Below are positions 1 through 7,921 of a DNA stretch of 64,000 bases, in pieces. The notes below the pieces were generated by a model, which saw only the letters and a program-made list of their open reading frames with translations, did not search any database and was not told the origin of the DNA. The stretch lies in assembly GCA_017545325.1 (NCBI GenBank), contig JAFWOX010000091.1, positions 1 to 64,000 of the forward strand. The letters are read 5' to 3'. A program made the position numbers and the translations under genes. The stretch comes from Oscillospiraceae bacterium. Lineage in GTDB: Bacteria > Bacillota_A > Clostridia > Oscillospirales > Oscillospiraceae. Position 1 is the first letter of the stretch; each line of letters opens with the position of its first letter.

Positions 1-482
1 AATTCCCGGATGGCGTTGTTGTAGCCGCTCACATCGATCACCTTCTGGGCCTCGTCCATGGCGGCCTGGTAATCCCCCAGGGCGTTGTGGGCCTTTCCCT
101 CCGTGATGGGCTCCAGCGCCTCACGGCAGGCGATGAACCGGACGCCGAGGTCCCGGTTCAGGTCATACATCCGCCCCAGGTCCGGGCTGCCGGAATTCAG
201 AAGCTCCCGCAGCTCGTTATGGGTGCTGCGCAGGGCGGAATACTCGTCGTACACGGCGTCATACCTGGCCGCAATGTTCTGGAGCCCATCCGCCGCCTTC
301 AGCCGCTCCTGCAGCTCCTGGGCGATCCCCGGCTGACCGCCGGTGCCCTTGGTGAACAGGGCGGAGGCCTCCGCCATCTTCGCCCCCAGGGTGCTTTCCA
401 GGATCCCCCGGAAGATGAGGAAGAGGATGAGAAGGGCAACAACGACGGCCAGGATGATGAGCAGGGTCTTCCTTGCTTTCAT
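1..482 (-). CDS. membrane-anchored LemA-like protein, C-terminus cut off by the window edge
   Basis: The gene reads leftward from an ATG at 482 and leaves the window without a stop, so about 160 N-terminal residues are visible. Residues about 5-25 form one hydrophobic helix directly after a short basic start (MKARK), a signal-anchor. The rest is hydrophilic and helix-forming, and the last visible stretch (GYNNAIRE) resembles the end of LemA-family helices. The start lies 13 bases after the stop of the telA-like gene, in the order xpaC, telA, this gene, so one operon is likely. LemA proteins are anchored helical-bundle proteins of unknown biochemical role. The family assignment rests on topology, the late motif and context, and is moderate. 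Confidence 0.55.
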   Translation of the reverse strand, partial: MKARKTLLIILAVVVALLILFLIFRGILESTLGAKMAEASALFTKGTGGQPGIAQELQERLKAADGLQNIAARYDAVYDEYSALRSTHNELRELLNSGSPDLGRMYDLNRDLGVRFIACREALEPITEGKAHNALGDYQAAMDEAQKVIDVSGYNNAIRE

Positions 483-495
483 ACAGCAGCCTCCG

Positions 496-1635
496 TCATT
501 TGCTCAGCTCCAGCAGCTTCTGGCGCAGCTCGCCCTCGATGCGGGTCAGCTCCACCTCCGCCTCACGCCGCCGGGCGGCGCCGTCCACTTGGATCTGCCG
601 GACCTCCTCCAGGGTGCTGATCAGGTTCTCGTTCGTCTGCTTCAGGGTCTCCAGCTCCACGATGCCCCGCTCGGACTCCTTGGCGATATCTATGCTGCCC
701 GTCTTGAGCATCTCGGAGTTCTTTTTCAGCAGCTCGTTGGTCAGGTCGGTGACCTCCCGCTGGGCCTTCATGGCCTGCTCGGAGTGGCTCATGCCCAGGG
801 CCAGGACCATCTGGCTCTTCCACAGGGGAATGGTGTTCACGATGGAGGTCTGGATCTTCTCCACCATGAGGGTGTCGTTGTTCTGGATCATGCGGATCTG
901 GGGGGACATCTGGATGGAGATCATCCGGGTGAGCTCCAGGTCGTGGATCTTCTTCTCGAAGCGGTTGCACATGCTGGCATAGTCGTTGGCCGCCTGGGCG
1001 TCCTCCGGCAGGCCGGAGGCCTCCGCCTTGGCCAGAAGCTCCTTGAGCCTGCCCTCCCGGCACTCGTTCAGCTTCTGCTTGCCGGCGATGATATACATGC
1101 TCAGCTCCTTGAAGTAGGCCTGGTTCAGCTCATACATCTTGTCCAGCATGGCCACGTCCTTCAGCAGCACCACCTGATGCTGCTCCAGCTGCTCGGTGAT
1201 CTTGTTGACGCTCACCTCGGCTTTGTCATACTGGGCTTTCATTTCCTCGATCTGGGTGCTGGCCTTGCGGAAAAGACCCTTGAGGCCCTTCTTCTCCTCG
1301 GGATCGAAGTTGATGGTTTTCAGCTGCACCACCAGACCGGTGAGCATATCCCCAACCTCGCCCATGTCCTTGGTGCGCACGGTATTCAGGGCGGCGCCGG
1401 AGAACTCGGAGATGTTCTTCTGCGCGCCCGCGCCGTACTGCAGAACGGTGTTGGTGTCCTCGATATTGATCTTTTTGGCAAAGTCCTCCACGGCCTTCCG
1501 CTCCGCCTCGGACAGAGACTCCATGGAGAAAACGGGGGCCTCCACCTTCTTTTCCGCGGAGCTGATGAGCTCGGCGGGCTTGGGGGCCTCGGCGGCGGGA
1601 TCAAGGGTAAGGGTGGGCTTGTACTCGAAATCCAT
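496..1635 (-). CDS. TelA-family (toxic anion resistance) protein
   Basis: The product has 379 residues, the usual length for the TelA/KlaA family (PF05816). It is soluble and almost entirely alpha-helical. Typical family features are a conserved central segment with Asp-Leu-Glu-Leu-Thr-Arg and IQMSPQIRMIQ, then a helix with LWKSQMVLALGM, and a charged coiled-coil tail. It has no signal peptide or membrane helix. Family members were first linked to tellurite resistance, but in Bacillota they usually sit beside XpaC and are tied to envelope or anion stress; the mechanism is not established. Here it is the middle gene of an xpaC-telA-lemA-like set, 57 bases after the xpaC-like stop. Family call is firm; the physiological role is open. 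Confidence 0.9.
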   Translation of the reverse strand: MDFEYKPTLTLDPAAEAPKPAELISSAEKKVEAPVFSMESLSEAERKAVEDFAKKINIEDTNTVLQYGAGAQKNISEFSGAALNTVRTKDMGEVGDMLTGLVVQLKTINFDPEEKKGLKGLFRKASTQIEEMKAQYDKAEVSVNKITEQLEQHQVVLLKDVAMLDKMYELNQAYFKELSMYIIAGKQKLNECREGRLKELLAKAEASGLPEDAQAANDYASMCNRFEKKIHDLELTRMISIQMSPQIRMIQNNDTLMVEKIQTSIVNTIPLWKSQMVLALGMSHSEQAMKAQREVTDLTNELLKKNSEMLKTGSIDIAKESERGIVELETLKQTNENLISTLEEVRQIQVDGAARRREAEVELTRIEGELRQKLLELSK

Positions 1636-1692
1636 AATCCTCTTCCTTTCGTTCAGTTCCTGTATCTGTTTCGGGCCATGGCCCGGAAGCGA

Positions 1693-2385
1693 TCATTCGG
1701 GGAGCTCAAAATCCGGTGCGGAGAGCCCCTCTGCCCGGAGCTTTGTCTCCAGTACGCCGATCTCCAGGTCCAGATCCGTAGCGTCGTTGGCAAACAAACC
1801 GTCGTACTGGGCGCGGCCGGAGGCGATGAGCTCATCCAGCAGAGCCTCCAGCCGGCTCCGATCCCCCTGCGCCCGGTCGTACTCATGGAGCAGGCGGATG
1901 GCGGTGGGGAGGTAGTACCGCAGGAAGCGGCGGATCAGGGGAAGGTCGGCGGGATCCGTCCGCAGGTCCTCCACGATCCGGTCTGTCAGGCTGAGCAGGT
2001 CCATGATCCGCCTCCGGACGCCCTCCTCCGGAATGCGGGCGTAGAGCTTGCCCAGCTCCCCCAGGGCCATGCGGCCCTCCGCCAGAACCTCCTTCTGCTG
2101 CGGGGAAAGGGCAGCGTCCGCCTCCCGGGCCAGCCGTTCCTTTTCCTGAAGCGCCGCGGCTGCGGCGTCCGCCTCCCGGAGCTCGGCGGCCTTGCGGTCC
2201 TCCCTGCGCTTCTGCAGGAACCAGGTCCCCCGGAAGGCCAGGATGCCCCCGGCGGTGGGCAGGGCAAGGAACCATGCGTTGGAGAAGGGAAGACCCAGAA
2301 GGGCCCACAGGGCCCATACCAGTCCCGCGGCTGCCAGGGAGACGATCAGTCTGGAGACAGGAACGCGTTTCTTCTTCTCCGCCAA
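1693..2385 (-). CDS. xpaC: XpaC-like protein (5-bromo-4-chloroindolyl phosphate hydrolysis family)
   Basis: This 230-residue protein starts at a TTG (2385) placed 6-8 bases after a GGAGGGAG ribosome site. Two hydrophobic helices lie at about residues 10-50, followed by a basic, Ala-rich coiled coil (about 55-95) and a helical domain containing Tyr-Tyr-Leu-Pro-Thr, as in XpaC proteins (PF10112). In Bacillus subtilis xpaC is co-transcribed with a telA homologue, and the same order appears here, which supports both calls. The family name comes from hydrolysis of a chromogenic phosphate, but the protein does not look like a phosphatase and probably acts at the membrane together with TelA. A TTGACA/TAGAAT promoter lies just upstream. 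Confidence 0.8.
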   Translation of the reverse strand: MAEKKKRVPVSRLIVSLAAAGLVWALWALLGLPFSNAWFLALPTAGGILAFRGTWFLQKRREDRKAAELREADAAAAALQEKERLAREADAALSPQQKEVLAEGRMALGELGKLYARIPEEGVRRRIMDLLSLTDRIVEDLRTDPADLPLIRRFLRYYLPTAIRLLHEYDRAQGDRSRLEALLDELIASGRAQYDGLFANDATDLDLEIGVLETKLRAEGLSAPDFELPE

Positions 2386-2421
2386 AGGTGCTCCCTCCGT
2401 ACCATTTATTATCGACCATAT

Positions 2422-2449
2422 ATTCTATCACGTTTTCCGCCCCTGTCAA
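2422..2449 (-). promoter_or_regulatory. sigma-A promoter of the xpaC-telA-lemA-like operon
   Basis: Read on the minus strand, the -35 box TTGACA (2449-2444) and the -10 box TAGAAT (2427-2422) are 16 bases apart, about 37 bases upstream of the TTG start of the xpaC-like gene. Confidence 0.7.
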
Positions 2450-2488
2450 TCTTCTGCGCCGCCGGCGGGGAAAAAACGGATATCCCCC

Positions 2489-2517
2489 TCGCAATCCCCG
2501 GGGAAATATGGTATACT
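2489..2517 (+). promoter_or_regulatory. probable promoter of the glycyl radical enzyme operon
   Basis: A TATACT -10 box at 2512-2517, preceded by TGG (extended -10), follows a weak TCGCAA -35 box at 2489-2494 with a 17-base spacer. It lies 47 bases upstream of the start codon. The poor -35 suggests dependence on the extended -10 or on an activator. Confidence 0.5.
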
Positions 2518-2563
2518 CTTTTCAAAAAGAGGGCTTGCGCTGAAAGGAAAGGAGCGTGCCGCA

Positions 2564-5062
2564 ATGATGGAAAAAATGCCGCCCCTGGCCATAGAGCCGG
2601 TGGACCGGGAATGGGGCGTGGGCGTCAGCGGGCTGACGGAGGATCCCTCTCCCTTTCCCCGGGTGAACCGGCTGCTGTACCGGGCGAATCATCTGGAATC
2701 CACGGCGGATGATCAGCGGGCGCTGATCGTCACGGAATGCTATACGAAATATGCGGCCTATTCCCCCGCCCTCCGCTGGGCGCTGACCCTGCGGGAACTG
2801 TATGAGCGGGTGGAGATCCATATCTGGCCGGAGGAGCTTATCGTCGGCGAGCTGGCGGCGAAGCCCTGCGGCGCCCCGCTGTATCCGGAATTCAGCGTGG
2901 ACTGGCTGGCGGATGAATTCCTCTATCGGCCCATGGAGGACCGGAAGAACGACCGGTATGTGATCTCGGACCAGGTCAAGCGCACGGTGTTCGACGTGCT
3001 CCAGCCCTTCTGGAAGGGAAAAACCGTGTCCGAGGCCATCATCGCCTCCTATACGGACAAGGAGAAGCAGGGCAACCATCTGGGCAAGGGCGTGGTGCTG
3101 GACGGGCTTTTCGTCTATGCCGGCGTCGGCCATGTGTGCGCAGACTATGAAAAGCTGTTCCGGGTGGGCTGGAAGGGCCTGCGCCGGGAGGTGCGGGAGC
3201 GCCTGGACTCGCTGGATACCTCCCGGGCGGAGGACGCCCGGAAGCGAGACTTCTACCTGGCGGAGGACGCGGCGCTGGACGGGGCCTGCACCTATTTCCG
3301 CCGGTATGGGGAGCTGGCGGCGCGCATGGCGGCCGCCGAGAAGGATCCGGTGCGGAGGAAGGAGCTGGAGCGCATCTCCTCCAACTGCCTCTGGGTATCC
3401 GAGGAACCGCCCCGGGATTTCTGGGAGGCCATCCAGCTCTGGCATCTGGCGACCAACATGATCATCATCGAGTCCAACGGCCACAGCGTCACCTATGGCC
3501 GCTTCGACCAGCTTTTCCGCCCCTTCTATGAGCGGGATACGGCGGCGGGGACCCTCACCCGGGAGCAGATGCAGGAGCTCATCGAGCTCGCCTTCATCAA
3601 GATGCATGAGCTGCGGAAGATCCGGGATACCAGCGCCATCATCTTCTCCAGCGGCACCATCATGGGCGGCACCGCCCTGGATGTGGGCGGCATCGACGCC
3701 CAGGGGAACGATGCGGTGAACGACCTGAGCTATATGGTGCTGGACGCCCACGCCCATACCCGCATCCCCAATCCCTGGATGGGGGTGCGCCTGAACAAAA
3801 AGAACCCCCGGTCCTTCTGGGAGAAGACCTTCAACGTCATCCGCATCGGCACCGGGGAACCCAAGATCTTCAACGACGATATGATGATCCGGGCCCTGAC
3901 GAACTATGGCAAGCCGCTGGAGGAGGCCCGGAACTATGTGGGCGTGGGCTGCGTGGAGCCCTGCGTGCCCGGGAAGACCTACGGCATGCATGATTCCGGC
4001 TCCTTCAACCTGGCCAAGGTGCTGCAGCTGGCCATCAACGGCGGCCGGTGCATCGACTGCAGCGAAGCCTGCCCCTACCATGCCTCCTGCGCCGGCCTGG
4101 GACCGGATACGGGCAGCCTGGCCACGGCGGAAAGCTTTGAGGATGTGGTTGCCTCCTTCAAGGCTCAGATGAAATACTGGTGCGATCTGATGATCAGCTG
4201 CATCAACAAGATGGACCTGGCCCAGCAGCGGCTGAAGCCCCTGCCTTACCTCTCCCTGCTCATGGACGACTGCATCGCCCGGGGAACGGATATCACCGCC
4301 GGCGGCGCAAGGTACAACCACAGCGGCCCTCAGGCCGTGGGCCTGGGCACCGCGGCGGACAGCCTCAGCGCCATCAAGCAGCTGGTGTTCCAGGAGAAGC
4401 GGGTCACCGGCGCGGAGCTCCTGGCGGCGCTGAAGGCGGACTGGGCGGGGTATGAGACCCTGTATGCCTATGTGAACGGGCCCCAGGTCCACCATTACGG
4501 CAATGACGATCCCTTTGCCGACGAGCTGGCGAAGCTGGTGATCGGCGAATACTGCGCGAATGTGGAGCATCGGCCTACGCCCCATGGCGGGGAGTACATG
4601 CCCGGGGTGTTCAGCGTGACCAACAACGTGATGCACGGCAGCGTGGACGCCGCCACGCCGGACGGACGCCGGGCCTATGAGCCGGTGTCGGACTGCATGG
4701 GTCCGGTGCATACCCGCTTCGGCAGCCACGACCTCAGCGGGCCGACGGCGGTGGCCAACAGCGTGGCGAAGATGGACCAGAGCCGCATCGGCAACGGGAT
4801 CATCCTCAACTGGAAATTCTCCCCCGGCACCGTGGCGGGGGACGAAGGCCGGGAAAAGCTCATGGACCTGATGAAGATCTATTTTGAAAACGGCGGCATG
4901 CAGAGCCAGTTTTCCATCGTGGGGAAGGAGACCCTCCAAGCCGCCCAGAGGAAGCCGGAGGAATACCAGGGCCTGCTGGTGCGCATCGCCGGATACAGCG
5001 CCTATTTTGTGGAGCTGAGCGAAGCGCTGCAGAACGACCTGATCGGCAGGACGGAATTTTAG
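2564..5062 (+). CDS. glycyl radical enzyme (pyruvate formate-lyase-like family)
   Basis: The 832-residue product starts at ATG 2564, 10 bases after AAAGGAAAGGAG. It has both catalytic hallmarks of the family: the thiyl-radical cysteine in the loop motif GCVEP (Cys463) and the glycyl-radical motif RIAGYSAYF near the C-terminus (Gly810). One cysteine followed by Val-Glu-Pro, instead of the Cys-Cys pair of true pyruvate formate-lyase, points to the dehydratase/lyase branch (diol dehydratases, choline lyase, hydroxyproline dehydratase relatives). The substrate cannot be read from the sequence. A four-cysteine insert (C496, C499, C503, C509) follows the active-site loop. No radical-SAM activating enzyme is adjacent, so activation must be supplied from elsewhere in the genome. 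Confidence 0.9.
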   Translation: MMEKMPPLAIEPVDREWGVGVSGLTEDPSPFPRVNRLLYRANHLESTADDQRALIVTECYTKYAAYSPALRWALTLRELYERVEIHIWPEELIVGELAAKPCGAPLYPEFSVDWLADEFLYRPMEDRKNDRYVISDQVKRTVFDVLQPFWKGKTVSEAIIASYTDKEKQGNHLGKGVVLDGLFVYAGVGHVCADYEKLFRVGWKGLRREVRERLDSLDTSRAEDARKRDFYLAEDAALDGACTYFRRYGELAARMAAAEKDPVRRKELERISSNCLWVSEEPPRDFWEAIQLWHLATNMIIIESNGHSVTYGRFDQLFRPFYERDTAAGTLTREQMQELIELAFIKMHELRKIRDTSAIIFSSGTIMGGTALDVGGIDAQGNDAVNDLSYMVLDAHAHTRIPNPWMGVRLNKKNPRSFWEKTFNVIRIGTGEPKIFNDDMMIRALTNYGKPLEEARNYVGVGCVEPCVPGKTYGMHDSGSFNLAKVLQLAINGGRCIDCSEACPYHASCAGLGPDTGSLATAESFEDVVASFKAQMKYWCDLMISCINKMDLAQQRLKPLPYLSLLMDDCIARGTDITAGGARYNHSGPQAVGLGTAADSLSAIKQLVFQEKRVTGAELLAALKADWAGYETLYAYVNGPQVHHYGNDDPFADELAKLVIGEYCANVEHRPTPHGGEYMPGVFSVTNNVMHGSVDAATPDGRRAYEPVSDCMGPVHTRFGSHDLSGPTAVANSVAKMDQSRIGNGIILNWKFSPGTVAGDEGREKLMDLMKIYFENGGMQSQFSIVGKETLQAAQRKPEEYQGLLVRIAGYSAYFVELSEALQNDLIGRTEF

Positions 5063-5111
5063 CTTCGACCCGGCCCCGCTTTGCCGGGCGCCGAGGGAAA
5101 AGGGGAGAGAT

Positions 5112-6338
5112 ATGGAGATCATCAAGACCGGCGTGAAGGACGATATCGGCTTTCCTGTGCTGAAGAAGGTGGGGGAGCCGGAACCGGTGACCCTGCCCGA
5201 CGAGGATCCGGCGGCGGTCCGGGAACGGTACGAGCCCGCGCGCTTCGCCCTGGAGGCCGCCTCGGGGGGAAAGAACACCCTCCTGTTTGACGACCTGGGC
5301 CGCCCCTCCGTCATGGTGCGCATCCCCATGTTCCTGTGGTCGGATGTGCTGGAGGGCGCGCCGAAGGAGCCCTGCTCCGCCTTCATTGTGGGCGGAAAGG
5401 TGCTGGACTGCATCTATGTCAGCAAGTACATGAACGTCATCGAATACGGCCGGGGATACAGCCTCCCCGGGCGGGACCCGGCCCACACCCTGACCATCGA
5501 CGAAGCCCGGGCGGCCTGCGCCGCCAAGGGGAAGGGGTGGCATCTTCTCACCAACGCGGAATGGTGCGCCCTGATGCACTGGAGCGTGAAGAACGGCACC
5601 GTGCCCCGGGGCAACGCCTCCTTCGGCGGGGATCCGGACCGGCCCTGGGATCGGGGCGTCCTGTCCATTCAGCGCCGGGGACGGGGACTGGAGGAGGAAA
5701 TGCGTACCCTCACCGGAACCGGACCGGACCGGTGGAACCACGACGGCGGCCCCTGGGGCGTATCCGACCTGGCGGGGAACGCCTGGGATTGGGTGGCGGG
5801 CTTCCGGACCCTGGACGGGGAGCTGCAGTTCATCCCGGATAACGACAGCGCCATGAACGTGGACGAGGGACCGGACAGTCCCCTCTGGCGGGCTGTGCTC
5901 CAGGATGGGAGCTTCGTGCCCCCCGGCACCCCCGGCGCCCTGAAATACGACGGGACCGTTCCGGGTACCGACTCCCCGGAGGACGTGGGGATCCGGGGAG
6001 GCTATCGGCTGAACACCCGGGTGGAATTCCCCAACTATACGGGGAAGGAGGCGGATACCGCCCACCGGGCTTACGGCTGGTGCTTCTTCAAAGCGCTCGC
6101 CCCGGCGGAGGGGGTGGAGGTCCCGCCTCTGCTCTATCGCCTGGGCGCCATGCCCATGCCCGACGGGTACCAGGATTCCAGCGTTTTCTTCCTGCGGAAC
6201 TACGGGGAGCGGACGGCTGCCCGGGGCGGCAGCTGGTTCGACGGCGCCTTCGGCGGCATCTGGGAGCTGTACCTGCGGGAGACCCGGGCTTTTCTCTACC
6301 CGGATATCGGCTTCCGGGCGGCCTGGGCGGAGGTGTGA
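5112..6338 (+). CDS. formylglycine-generating-enzyme-fold (SUMF1/C-type-lectin-like) protein
   Basis: A 408-residue soluble protein 49 bases after the glycyl radical enzyme, so probably co-transcribed. Residues about 145-260 contain GWHLLTNAEW, TGTGPDRWNHDGG and GVSDLAGNAWDWVAG, and the C-terminus has ARGGSWFDG followed by IGFRAAW. This order is typical of the formylglycine-generating-enzyme/C-type-lectin fold, and in particular of the variable proteins mutated by diversity-generating retroelements and of phage receptor-binding proteins. The N-terminal ~140 residues are not recognised. No reverse transcriptase or template repeat is visible, and the C-terminal codons are not rich in AAC/AAT, so it is unlikely to be a live diversification target. 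Function is unknown: it could bind a ligand or be an enzyme tied to its neighbour. Confidence 0.7.
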   Translation: MEIIKTGVKDDIGFPVLKKVGEPEPVTLPDEDPAAVRERYEPARFALEAASGGKNTLLFDDLGRPSVMVRIPMFLWSDVLEGAPKEPCSAFIVGGKVLDCIYVSKYMNVIEYGRGYSLPGRDPAHTLTIDEARAACAAKGKGWHLLTNAEWCALMHWSVKNGTVPRGNASFGGDPDRPWDRGVLSIQRRGRGLEEEMRTLTGTGPDRWNHDGGPWGVSDLAGNAWDWVAGFRTLDGELQFIPDNDSAMNVDEGPDSPLWRAVLQDGSFVPPGTPGALKYDGTVPGTDSPEDVGIRGGYRLNTRVEFPNYTGKEADTAHRAYGWCFFKALAPAEGVEVPPLLYRLGAMPMPDGYQDSSVFFLRNYGERTAARGGSWFDGAFGGIWELYLRETRAFLYPDIGFRAAWAEV

Positions 6339-6349
6339 CCCGGTTTTGC

Positions 6350-6378
6350 TTGCAAAGCGGTTCAAACCGGTGTACAAT
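6350..6378 (+). promoter_or_regulatory. promoter of rpe-recR
   Basis: TTGCAA (6350-6355) and TACAAT (6373-6378) are separated by 17 bases. The predicted start point near 6385 falls inside the first inverted repeat of the leader. Confidence 0.65.
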
Positions 6379-6381
6379 ACT

Positions 6382-6437
6382 CTATCTGTCCGGAACAGAT
6401 AGCTGGGGCTATGACTGGCTGGCATAGCCCCTATCTG
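6382..6437 (+). other. two perfect inverted repeats with alternative pairing in the rpe leader
   Basis: Repeat 1 pairs 6382-6389 with 6395-6402 (8 bp, loop CCGGA). Repeat 2 pairs 6405-6413 with 6423-6431 (9 bp). The 3' arm of repeat 1 can instead pair with 6432-6437 and extend the second hairpin, so the two forms compete. This could be an RNA switch or, as repeat 1 covers the predicted start site, a protein-binding operator. Confidence 0.5.
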
Positions 6438-6526
6438 AACGGCGGAGCCCGCGAAGCCCCGCCCGTTCCATACCTATGCCCGCCGCCGGAGCGCCGTTCC
6501 GGCCCGGGAGATCGGGGAGTTATGCC

Positions 6527-7186
6527 ATGGTAAAGATCGCGCCTTCCCTTCTTTCCGCTGATTTTGCCTGCCTGGGGGCGGAGGTGGACAGCGTCCGCGC
6601 CGGCGGGGCGGACTGGCTCCATTTCGATGTGATGGACGGGCTTTTCGTGCCCAATCTCTCGGTGGGCGTGCCGGTGCTGAAGTCCCTGCGGAAGTATACG
6701 GATATGTTCCTGGATGTGCACCTGATGATCGACCGGCCCGGCCGGTATGTCTCCGCCTTCGGCGAGGCGGGGGCGGACCTGATCTGCATCCATCTGGAGG
6801 CGGATACGGAGGAGAATATCCGCGCCGCCCTTCGGGATATCCGCCGTCTGGGGAAGAAGTCGGGACTGGCGCTGAAGCCCGCTACCCCCTGGGACGCCGC
6901 CCTGCCCTTCCTGGAGGAGGCGGATCTGATCCTGGTGATGACCGTGGAGCCCGGCTTCGGCGGGCAGAAATTCATGGCGGATATGCTGCCCAAGCTCAGC
7001 AAGCTTCGGGACTGCGCGGAGGGCTTCGGCCTCTCCTGCCTCATGGAGGTGGACGGAGGGATCAACCCCATGACCGCCGCCCTGGCCGCCGCCGCAGGGG
7101 CGGATGTGCTGGTCGCCGGGAGCGACGTTTTCGGCGCGCCGGATCGCGCGGCCCGGATCCGGGCGCTGCGGGGAGAACCGGCATGA
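6527..7186 (+). CDS. rpe: ribulose-phosphate 3-epimerase
   Basis: The product has 219 residues, the normal length, and interconverts ribulose 5-phosphate and xylulose 5-phosphate in the pentose phosphate pathway. Visible family motifs are IAPSLLSADF at the N-terminus, HFDVMDGLFVPNLS (metal-binding His and Asp), LDVHLMI, MTVEPGFGGQKF and EVDGGI, covering the metal ligands and the phosphate-binding loop of this TIM barrel. The start ATG at 6527 follows a GGGGAG site; an overlapping ATG at 6522 is out of frame. The stop overlaps the recR start by four bases, so the two are translationally coupled. The upstream region carries a TTGCAA promoter and a structured leader. Confidence 0.95.
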   Translation: MVKIAPSLLSADFACLGAEVDSVRAGGADWLHFDVMDGLFVPNLSVGVPVLKSLRKYTDMFLDVHLMIDRPGRYVSAFGEAGADLICIHLEADTEENIRAALRDIRRLGKKSGLALKPATPWDAALPFLEEADLILVMTVEPGFGGQKFMADMLPKLSKLRDCAEGFGLSCLMEVDGGINPMTAALAAAAGADVLVAGSDVFGAPDRAARIRALRGEPA

Positions 7187-7779
7187 GTCTTTACCCTGCG
7201 CCCTTCGAGCGCCTTGTGGATCAGCTGAGCAAGCTCCCCGGCGTGGGGAGCAAATCGGCCCAGCGGATGGCTTTCTATTTTCTCCGCCTGTCCGATCAGG
7301 AGGCGGAGGCCTTCGCGGCGGCCATTACCGAGGCCAAGCGCCGGGTGCGCCGCTGCGAAAAATGCCAGAATCTGACCGATCAGGAGGTCTGTCCCATCTG
7401 CGCTTCCCCCAAGCGGGATAAGCGCATCATCTGCGTGGTCTCTGAGCCCAGGGATGTGATCGCCCTGGAGCGGAGCCGGGAGTATAACGGCCTGTACCAT
7501 GTGCTCCATGGGGTCATCTCCCCCCTGCGGCATATGGGGCCTGAGGACATCACCGCCCGGGAGCTGCTGGCCCGGCTGGACGGCACCGTGGAGGAAGTCA
7601 TCATGGCCACCAATCCGGATACGGAGGGGGAGGCCACGGCCATGTATCTCTCCCGTCTCATCAAGCCCCTGGGGATCAAAGTCACCCGCATCGCCTACGG
7701 CATCCCCGTGGGGAGCAATCTGGAATTCGCGGACGACGCCACCCTTTTCCGCGCCCTGGAGGGGCGGCGGGAAATCTGA
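7183..7779 (+). CDS. recR: recombination mediator RecR
   Basis: This 198-residue protein matches RecR throughout: an N-terminal helix-hairpin-helix region (LPGVGSKSAQRMAFYFL), a four-cysteine zinc finger (CEKCQNLTDQEVCPIC), a Toprim core with VSEPRDVIALE and TNPDTEGEATAMYL, and the C-terminal Walker-like segment. RecR, with RecO, helps load RecA onto single-stranded DNA at gaps. The ATG overlaps the rpe stop (ATGA), so expression follows rpe. The more usual dnaX-ybaB-recR arrangement is not present here. Confidence 0.95.
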   Translation: MSLYPAPFERLVDQLSKLPGVGSKSAQRMAFYFLRLSDQEAEAFAAAITEAKRRVRRCEKCQNLTDQEVCPICASPKRDKRIICVVSEPRDVIALERSREYNGLYHVLHGVISPLRHMGPEDITARELLARLDGTVEEVIMATNPDTEGEATAMYLSRLIKPLGIKVTRIAYGIPVGSNLEFADDATLFRALEGRREI

Positions 7780-7921
7780 CCGTTTAAGACCGGGGAAGAC
7801 CGGCAAAACTGAGTATGGACTGCACCGGCGGGCGGAAGGCCCGGCCGGATCACATAACCTGAGGGACAGGCTTTTCGCCTGCCCCGGGATACATGTGTAT
7901 TAATTCAAGGAGGAACCGAAA

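Noticed and set aside
2522..5413. 963-codon open frame on the minus strand over the glycyl radical enzyme
   Set aside because: It is a GC-driven shadow frame; it is His/Pro/Arg-rich without family resemblance, while the plus-strand frame has both catalytic motifs.
5112..6338. Active diversity-generating retroelement target
   Set aside because: No reverse transcriptase, no template repeat, and the C-terminal codons are poor in AAC/AAT.
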